This document shows positions 59,101 to 64,000 of a stretch of DNA of 64,000 nt, in pieces. This DNA is from GCA-002282575 sp964606405 (GTDB taxonomy: Bacteria; Pseudomonadota; Gammaproteobacteria; Thiomicrospirales; Thiomicrospiraceae), in NCBI GenBank assembly GCA_964606405.1, contig CAZSGH010000010.1, positions 1-64,000 of the forward strand. The letters run 5' to 3'. Every line of letters starts with the position of its first letter. The stretch's first letter is position 1. Below the pieces are notes generated by a model. That model made no database searches and was not told the DNA's origin. It saw only the letters and a program-made list of their open reading frames with translations. A program made the position numbers and the translations under genes.

Positions 59101-61949
59101 GCATTAGAGGTGATATACACACCGTCGTAACGAGAACCACCAGTCGCAGTTCCAACAGCCGAAGCGTCACCCGTAATCACGAGATTACCGCTGGTCGTTT
59201 CAATCGTTGAACGAGATGCACCATCCTCACCAATAATGACACCGTCTTTATTGCCTGAGTTAGTTTGTGTTGTTACTAAACCCGTAATGCTCAAATTCGC
59301 ACTGTCAGAACGAATATAAGTTGCTGCACCCGTAATCTTAACACCCGTACCCGCCGTTAAGGTTAACGGTGCACGACCCATAATCGCTAAGACACCATCA
59401 GCAGTAGCGGTACCATCGCTGACACCACCTTTGCGCGTATCTAACACGGTATTGGTAATACGCACACCATCGGTAATACCATCAGCGTCGCCACTGAAGC
59501 CAACAGAGTAATGATTCGCATCAGCGTTATTAACCACGTTAGCATTTGTAGCACTCGTCGCGCCACCTAAATAAAGCACACCACCATTGGTTTTAATGGT
59601 TGCACCATTGGTGACAATCGCACCACCTATCGCGCCAGTAGCTACGAATGGATTGAGGATAACGTCTAACTTACCTGTATGGCTATTCAGGGTGCCATCA
59701 ATACTGCGATTGGTGATTTTAATACTGCGATCACTGTTAATGACCAAGCTTTGATTTGTCGCACCTGATTTACCGACAATATCGTAAGTCGACTGACTGT
59801 AATCGGTATACCCCGTAACGCCTTGAACAGGACCACCTTTAACGTTAATGGTTGTATTATCGGCATTCAAAATGATTTGTGGCGTTGAACCCGCAGTCGA
59901 AGATGCGGTTATCACACTACCAGATGTCGATAAAAAATTCATCGTTGCCGCATTGAGCGTAACGCTAGTCGGACCAGAAAGGGTTAAACTTTTAAGTGCT
60001 GCGTTACCTGCACCACCGATTGTGTCTACATCTAGCAAGCTATCAATGCCATCACCCAAAGTGATTGCACCAGCAACCACACCACCTGTACTTAATGTTA
60101 GCGCTTGAGGCCATTGCGACAAACTCGCTGGCGCGACACTATCAACACTACCATCAATACGAATAAAACCACCATTACCCGTGTAACCAGTTGTTTCAGC
60201 ACCCGTCGTATCAACCGTAACCGAATAACCACTCGCTGCTAAATGCAAGTTTTGCTTAAACCAAACATTACCAGAAGTAGCTGTACTAATTTCTGTAATT
60301 TTAGTTGAGATCGGGTTTGCACTCGATAACTTAGCATCTTTATAGAAAGTGACATTACCGCCATTGGTCGCTACACTACCTAAAATGTTAGCTGTGCCTA
60401 GATTATTCGTCGCAGTACCAAAGTCGATATTCAAAGCACCAACAATAGATGAAACAGACTTGCCCGCACTAATCGTGATATTGCCAACCGCATCTAAAAT
60501 CAATGATGCAGCGCCACCGTCTGTTTTAGATACGTCTGCGTTGAATGTAATTGTATTGTCAGCAGTTAAGGTAACATTCGTGCCCGAGTTTAAAGCACTT
60601 TCAATGCTACTCGCACCAACCGTAGCACCGCCCAAAGCGCCTGCACTGGTATCGACAGTAATATCGGCAGGATCCAGTAACCAGTTACCACCCGCACCAA
60701 CATCAATTTTGCCACTCACACCCAGTAAGTTATGGCTCGATGTTTCGACATTACCGCCTTTACCTGTACCAGCACCCTTAGCACTAATGGTACCTTGTAC
60801 ATTGGTATGATCTGCCGACCAAGCGACGACAGTGCCGCCTTTACCATTCGCAGTTGCATCCGCCTTGACGACAGCATCTTTAGCGATGGTAACGGTTTTA
60901 GCTTCGTTAATGGCGGGATCTTTACCCTGCCAGCCACCACCAACATACACCTGTCCGCCACCTGCAGCACCGCTGGCATCGACACTACCTGTAACCGCAA
61001 CATCGCCACCAGTAACGACAACTTTACCGCCCGTTTCACCTGCGTTAACGCCTTTTGCTTCGACGCTACCTGCAACGTTTACAGCGCCAGCACCGCCATC
61101 TAGCCAAATCTCACCATTTTTAGTGCTGATGCTGTTGGCACGAATCGTACCTGTTTGATTAATCGCAGCACTGAGTGCGCCCGCAGCTTGTTTACTGCTG
61201 ATAATGACCTTGCCGCCATCGGCTGCAATCACGCCACTGTTATCGATGCTAGCATTAACCGCTGCGCCATCGACCTGCACGCCAACGAGGCTATTACCTG
61301 TGATTTCTAAACGAACATTCTGACCAGCCGCTAACGCAACCGTACCACCTGGTGCCGTAATCTGACCACTGTTATTAACCGTCGCACCCACCAAGGCAAC
61401 ATAACCGCCATCTTTGGCGTTAATCTGACCTTGGTTAATGACAGAACCACCTTGATTGGTGTTCATGAAACGCATATTGCCCGCAGCAAAATCAGCATCC
61501 GATACATTCTGACCAGAAGCAACCAAACCACCCACATCGACACGCGCACTACCACTAAACACAACACCCGACGGGTTAACAATCGCAACCTGACCGTTTG
61601 ATGTAATCTGACCCTGAATTTGTGACGGATCGGCAGACATGACACGGTTTAAGACAATTGCACTACTCGATGGCTGAACAAAGTTAACCGCTGCATTAGA
61701 GCCAACGTTAAACGTGTTCCAATTCGCAATCATCTGTTGTGTGCTTTGCGTCACGTTCATTGCATTGCCTTGCTGAGCAATCGCGCCTTGTCCTGCAACA
61801 ATCGCACCGCCTGTTGGCAACGCGTTGGCATCTAACGCAAAGGACAAATTCGGCTGCAATGCAGCTGCAATCATTAATGGTAATAATTTTTTACTCATCG
61901 GTAATGATGAGAAAGATTGGCGGCTGTTAGGTGTCAGTTTGTGGTTCAT
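53166..61949 (-). CDS. Giant filamentous-haemagglutinin-type exoprotein (TpsA)
   Basis: This is a two-partner-secretion exoprotein of about 2,930 residues (one gap inside). ATG 61949 follows AAGAGGCG. A long signal region ends near LSFA (residue 38). The TPS domain (about 40-290) has NRVMSADPSQIQGQI, the NPNG-like NPSG (125-128) and repeated Gly/Asn/Val turns of a beta-helix. A long beta-helical stem follows, with about five 150-residue repeats (about 1650-2330) and a C-terminal immunoglobulin-like segment (LPAWMNWNGESMM...ITVRD). It lies 14 nt after tpsB. Likely an adhesin or biofilm matrix protein; no toxin domain is seen. Confidence 0.9.
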   Translation of the reverse strand: MNHKLTPNSRQSFSSLPMSKKLLPLMIAAALQPNLSFALDANALPTGGAIVAGQGAIAQQGNAMNVTQSTQQMIANWNTFNVGSNAAVNFVQPSSSAIVLNRVMSADPSQIQGQITSNGQVAIVNPSGVVFSGSARVDVGGLVASGQNVSDADFAAGNMRFMNTNQGGSVINQGQINAKDGGYVALVGATVNNSGQITAPGGTVALAAGQNVRLEITGNSLVGVQVDGAAVNASIDNSGVIAADGGKVIISSKQAAGALSAAINQTGTIRANSISTKNGEIWLDGGAGAVNVAGSVEAKGVNAGETGGKVVVTGGDVAVTGSVDASGAAGGGQVYVGGGWQGKDPAINEAKTVTIAKDAVVKADATANGKGGTVVAWSADHTNVQGTISAKGAGTGKGGNVETSSHNLLGVSGKIDVGAGGNWLLDPADITVDTSAGALGGATVGASSIESALNSGTNVTLTADNTITFNADVSKTDGGAASLILDAVGNITISAGKSVSSIVGALNIDFGTATNNLGTANILGSVATNGGNVTFYKDAKLSSANPISTKITEISTATSGNVWFKQNLHLAASGYSVTVDTTGAETTGYTGNGGFIRIDGSVDSVAPASLSQWPQALTLSTGGVVAGAITLGDGIDSLLDVDTIGGAGNAALKSLTLSGPTSVTLNAATMNFLSTSGSVITASSTAGSTPQIILNADNTTINVKGGPVQGVTGYTDYSQSTYDIVGKSGATNQSLVINSDRSIKITNRSIDGTLNSHTGKLDVILNPFVATGAIGGAIVTNGATIKTNGGVLYLGGATSATNANVVNNADANHYSVGFSGDADGITDGVRITNTVLDTRKGGVSDGTATADGVLAIMGRAPLTLTAGTGVKITGAATYIRSDSANLSITGLVTTQTNSGNKDGVIIGEDGASRSTIETTSGNLVITGDASAVGTATGGSRYDGVYITSNALILTTLGDILINGKGGGGNTVYVNENNGIRLEDAGTSIVSSAGDIVLMGTSGGKTSDTGGANSFGIYAGAAAMYIGRDATKSAATGDITFIADSMEFVNTSSLRLQVGSSGHLTIRPENSTTNIEIGASGSVKDAFGANTLYLGSDWFNGSSIGVFQSAPVITVVSSTSTTQKLNIQGDQGGNFKLVVAGVTTGDIAYSSTAATLAANIQAAVRALLGIDLATSLVTPNADGTYTVSFKNGLGSAVAVANTVYADSAAKGFTNITIGRGDSIGKMTVNAATTFRDDVTLLMGDHSDDYLASIIINAPITVQRQPNNTTGGKLTLEVNDATKGLGINYYTGVVAQGVITADELQLLGTGDFILTANNLVNTLAAGTASAHLNGDLFFNNSQALTIGSVSSNRVDSVTINTTTGISSINATSPASVGILSTSGKQVDIALSSGNLTVAQSVKVDNSGTHTGKVSLVASNGKVEETGTAIVEAAYLNVGGGNGLVSTLNNANLVDNLSGSFATNSGTGLEFCNDHGLTVNTTSIARRAASVTGVDTYTDGESDPSTVTTAGLTATGGNVVLFVNANDASGVTPAVTGGNLVQAGNTVGDIKVAGLLVHAEDGHVILENTTNDVDTLTAKLDAAGKSFSFRDADDLIVGTISAVTTPALVGGGANNAQSGVTVNSTAGSAAHIQIAVGTTTAHDLTITRPVTAGNAGTIDLRSAGSIAINPAAANATITPNALRNATISTGSGTIQLVAGNGITTDTNNNDHTEIDTTGDVILKAGNGGIGATGQRIEIANAAKLAATATGSMLLRKIGNDNLEVGSVSFINNTTLANQLSVGNAASSATFGGSITNLSGLTTTANNGNITLTTDGGDLAVTQNISANGSGYVDIRTANTGNLGDIAINSGATISSSTGTIQIIAGNTLTTDSVNGTTTEISSDGSVLVEAGATVGTDTNRIEIANAATLAARSLTSDLWLRKLGAXXXXXXXXXXXXXXXXXXXXXXXXXXXXXXXXXXIASGAITTNSANNSQTEIATTGNLLITAGGNVGADGQRIETSGVNTMTVANNGDQWLRQTAGDLIVGAVTAVNVASTLDNTTANQSGLTATKTDAQIHLNSAAGSLTIVNDVVASGNGSVDLRTGGTGNAIAINGATVKSGVAGAGNGTVQVIASGDISTTTTNGTANEIATTGNALLVSGGQIGADGQRIETSGVNTLAAQSAGSQWIRQTSGDLTVGAVEALTPSDNTLDNTAASKDGLVAAAGNINLNVQAGALTVVKDIVAGNSGTIDLRTAGTTKSIAINGATLKSSTTGTGTGTIQLIATGDITANATTDNTDEIATAGNLLMQAGGDIGSATNRIETSGINTLATQSGGSQYVTQTVGDLVVGAVTALKPTDMGGTDLNGMTSTGTNKTLDLDVAGSIDLAKGINPGTDGTLVLKAGNHITQSGTDPVVAKNLAITAGGNVDLSNPLNNMDVIAANTGGTFNYVDADGVTVGTVDSVVGITTTNDDVSLRMIAGDLTIANNINTGTNSTATVTLDTSVSGGITETAGAITADSLLVKAKTASTLNVANSINTLAATTDGSLAFTNSKAFTVGTVGGVNGVTTTGDDISLTATTGNLSIAQAVTTGGTTAGNISLAALADDASVIRTTSAGSLTANGLVAQAGKDVLLTMPNDAQNAMATDVFDMAHANNVVKLAGKATNGRFAYADVSELEIGSVAATNGIEAKSVWVRVKDDMVVSKAVSATGTDRNTLVLASGAKFTNATGLGQGALSAPNGRWLVYDINPLNDLTRMAGLVADFRLFNRIYDNNLPVGVTENGNGYLSTTPELNPEQYVRVVKGADSNAANSGANTGVISQVTANASPVTVNVVPVLQPLTVPTTGTSTPLLASNTGTNATLTAPIQLNVSVGKGFSSALQPIVGDASVTAVTVNGQSTLPAWMNWNGESMMLSSAQVPAGTAPMTVSITVRDNVTGATRQLDMIVNPNAQ
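54960..56990 (-). repeat. Internal ~450-bp tandem repeats of the exoprotein gene
   Basis: About five units of roughly 150 codons share the order DLRT...AINGAT...GTIQ...EIATTGN...GADGQRIETSG...QW(I/L)RQT.GDL.VGAV. Units at 54960-55870 are closest to each other; those above 56180 are more diverged. One assembly gap falls here. Confidence 0.8.
56083..56182. other. Assembly gap inside the exoprotein repeats
   Basis: A run of 100 Ns of placeholder size. The frame continues on both sides, but the true number of missing codons or repeat units is unknown. Confidence 0.95.
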
Positions 61950-61963
61950 TGTTATCACGCCTC

Positions 61964-64000
61964 TTAGAATACGATTGTGCCAACAACCCAAACGCGGGTG
62001 TTGTCTGATTTGCCATCACTGTCTGTGCTTTGTGCAGTTGGGTTAGGATTGTTACCCATTTTTTCTGCCACCATCACACGGACATTCGCCGAATTTTGGT
62101 AGGTAATCCCCATACCCAAACCATAACCCGACAGTTGATAACTGTTCGGTCTGGTTGGTAATGCATTGACCCATAAATTATTATATTGCGTCACGCCACC
62201 TGTATCAGCAAAACCAAATAGCTCAATATCACCAAACTGCGTTGTGCCAGCGTTATGACGCACTTCTGCCGTTGCTAACCAACCTTGATCGCCTAAACCT
62301 TCACCAACAGGATAAGCTCGCACGCCAAATGGTCCGCCCAGTTGGAACTTCTCGGCTGAATCTAGATTTTTATCCGCATACTGAGCACTTAAACTGGTGT
62401 ATAAATACCAGTCGTTTGTGATGGTTTGTAAGTGGTTCAGACTAGCATTGAGCTTGTTATATCCGCCTTTAGTACGTGCTGTAGCCGCATCTTGTGCTTC
62501 ATATAACTTTCCGCCAGACAAGTCCATTGCAGCCGTTGTTAAATTAACACCCCAACCTAAACGACCGTTCCAATCTCCTGTCCAGTCGCCCGACACACCA
62601 ACACTTGCACCATTCGATACACGATCGTTATCCATTGCACCGACCAGCGCACCCGATTTGTTTTTGTAATGTTTATTATCTAGGCTAGCACTTAAATAGG
62701 TATTGCGTGTCGCACTACGTTCTAACGGATAGTTAGCGAAGAGCGAAGCAATATCAGAGTTACTACTGAGTTGTAAGAAAGCAAGTGAACTACCTACATC
62801 AACCTGCATACTCGAATACGAAGCCCCAACCCGCAACCCACTATAGCCAACTGGGGTATGACCACCGACCTTGTAACTACTCATGCCTGTTGCTTTACTG
62901 AGGTTCACGAAGTACTGCTCGCCATTGCCGCTGGGGCTATTGACGTTAACGGCCGCACTAATGCGACCTTCGCCCATCCAAGGGTTACCAAAGTTATCGG
63001 CAGACAAAGAACCTGTCACAGGCTTACCAGATTTCACTTCGGCTAATACTTGTGTCGTACCTGGTTCATTACCTGGTGCTAAATTCGTCGTGATACTTTC
63101 GACACCGGGCAACTCGTTGGCAATACGTAAGCTACGCTCCAACGTAGCTACATTCAAAGGCTTATTCGCCTGAACGCCCTGAGCTAAATAACCTTCAACA
63201 ATCTCAGGTTTAATCGTATCACCACCACCCGTAACCGTTACCCCACCTTTACCAGCTGTACCGTCAACAATACCTTCTTGAACCGCGATGGTCACCACAC
63301 CATCTTCGATTTTTTGCGGTGGCAAGTAGGCTTGCGCTAAGGCATAACCTTTGTTACGTAACGCACCAGAAACCGCCTCTGTTGCCTCACCAATTTCTTT
63401 AACTGTTAAGTCTCGTCCGAAGTAAGGAACGAGTGCTTTTTTAAGCTCTGCATCGCTGATAACCGTCGCACCTGTTACTTTAATGTCACGCACGGCTAAC
63501 TTGGGTTCGGTTGGAATAACTGGTGGCGTTAAGCCAGCAATGGCAATACCCACTTGACCTTGCTTAAATTGCATTTGAGATATTTTGACTTCGGCGTTAG
63601 GATGACCATTGGCACGCAAATGATCTGCTAAGGCTTGTGATGCTTCTTGAAACTCTGCAAAGGTCAACTCACGATTTAACCAAGGCGTCATCACCTCGTT
63701 CATTTTTCGCTGATCGATATTGGCTTCTTGACCAATAGATAACCCTTGCAATGAAAACTTACGCTTGGTGATTTCTTCGAGCTGAAACTCAGGAACCACG
63801 ACCATCGGTGCGGCCTCTGGCACTGGCGCAATTAATGAACGAATCAATAACTTACTACCCAAATTACGGGCTGGCAAGCGCAAAGCGCCGCGATCTGGCG
63901 TGCTATTATCCATCGAAGGAGAAGCATCATCAGCAAATGTCGTCTGAGAGATAGGCAACAAAATAGCCAATAACATGAGATGAGCGGTTAGGCTCTTGTG
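61964..64000 (-). CDS. Two-partner-secretion outer-membrane transporter (TpsB/FhaC/ShlB), 5' end beyond the window
   Basis: This is an Omp85-superfamily pore that secretes the adjacent exoprotein. The frame is open to the window edge; residues before the in-frame ATG 63976 (HKSLTAHL, then MLLAILLPISQTTFA) belong to one signal peptide, so the true start lies outside. A Pro-rich linker is followed by two POTRA domains (FSLQGLSIGQEANIDQ...; RDIKVTGATVISDAELKKAL...) and then a 16-strand barrel with VRAYPVGEGLGDQG, the VRGY-type L6 motif, ending in Phe. It is 14 nt upstream of tpsA. Confidence 0.93.
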   Translation of the reverse strand, partial: HKSLTAHLMLLAILLPISQTTFADDASPSMDNSTPDRGALRLPARNLGSKLLIRSLIAPVPEAAPMVVVPEFQLEEITKRKFSLQGLSIGQEANIDQRKMNEVMTPWLNRELTFAEFQEASQALADHLRANGHPNAEVKISQMQFKQGQVGIAIAGLTPPVIPTEPKLAVRDIKVTGATVISDAELKKALVPYFGRDLTVKEIGEATEAVSGALRNKGYALAQAYLPPQKIEDGVVTIAVQEGIVDGTAGKGGVTVTGGGDTIKPEIVEGYLAQGVQANKPLNVATLERSLRIANELPGVESITTNLAPGNEPGTTQVLAEVKSGKPVTGSLSADNFGNPWMGEGRISAAVNVNSPSGNGEQYFVNLSKATGMSSYKVGGHTPVGYSGLRVGASYSSMQVDVGSSLAFLQLSSNSDIASLFANYPLERSATRNTYLSASLDNKHYKNKSGALVGAMDNDRVSNGASVGVSGDWTGDWNGRLGWGVNLTTAAMDLSGGKLYEAQDAATARTKGGYNKLNASLNHLQTITNDWYLYTSLSAQYADKNLDSAEKFQLGGPFGVRAYPVGEGLGDQGWLATAEVRHNAGTTQFGDIELFGFADTGGVTQYNNLWVNALPTRPNSYQLSGYGLGMGITYQNSANVRVMVAEKMGNNPNPTAQSTDSDGKSDNTRVWVVGTIVF

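Noticed and set aside
54025..61158. Several long plus-strand open frames opposite the exoprotein gene
   Set aside because: The Val/Ala/Thr-rich exoprotein gene leaves stop-free antisense frames; none has a ribosome-binding site or a recognisable domain.

Overview
The window looks like a draft-assembly contig from a gammaproteobacterium of moderate to low G+C content. The gene order supports this: tsaE-amidase-mutL-miaA-hfq-hflX-hflK-hflC-DUF2065-hisZ-purA, rpsF-rpsR-DUF2232-rplI-dnaB-alr, fur/bamE with rnfH-ratA/smpB, and rsxE-nth are all gammaproteobacterial arrangements. A persulfide dioxygenase and a large two-partner-secretion adhesin would suit a free-living or sulfur-linked lineage such as Thiotrichales, but the genus cannot be fixed from sequence alone. 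There are three 100-N gaps. One sits in a tandem repeat, one is flanked by an identical 55-bp sequence on both sides (so it is probably spurious), and one lies in the repetitive part of the adhesin gene.

Layout. 1-5.5 kb (+): end of rsxE, nth, yciB, yciI, a one-domain asparaginase, an EamA permease and two unrecognised genes (one with MPEEI pentapeptide repeats, one membrane-anchored coiled coil). 5.7-19.5 kb (-): the tsaE-to-purA housekeeping cluster followed by ppiD. 19.5-28.6 kb: queG, persulfide dioxygenase, tgt/lipoprotein/queA (queuosine synthesis), fur, bamE, rnfH, ratA, smpB, an HDOD protein and a Sel1 protein. 28.6-28.9 kb: tRNA-Pro, tRNA-Arg and tRNA-His behind a near-consensus promoter. 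29.3-35.2 kb (-): pyruvate dehydrogenase aceE-aceF-lpd, with a lipoyl domain on E3. 35.4-45 kb: HAD phosphatase/rppH, a MATE transporter, an H-NS-like protein, alr, dnaB, the S6/S18/L9 operon, a zinc-independent L36 and a 54-aa membrane protein.

45.2-64 kb (-) is the most distinctive region. It runs tpsB, a giant FHA-type exoprotein, a periplasmic protein of unknown function, DUF3467, GAF-TM-HlyD, PqqD-like/M50/HlyD, a truncated SecA paralogue and a periplasmic HlyD adaptor. The last five genes are spaced by 5 nt or less. I read this as a candidate dedicated export or maturation apparatus linked to the adhesin. It has three HlyD-type adaptors but no ABC or RND pump; the only motor is a SecA-like ATPase that lacks the two-helix finger, the wing and the zinc tail.

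Running through the whole window is a dispersed, non-coding, structured element of about 140 bp (13 copies, one of them only a hairpin). Its terminal hairpin keeps pairing through compensatory changes between copies. In 10 of 13 copies the hairpin end lies at, within, or (once) about 10 bases beyond the stop codon of the adjoining gene, and in three genes it supplies the stop codon. Several copies sit between genes that are normally operonic neighbours (aceF/lpd, amidase/mutL, miaA/hfq).
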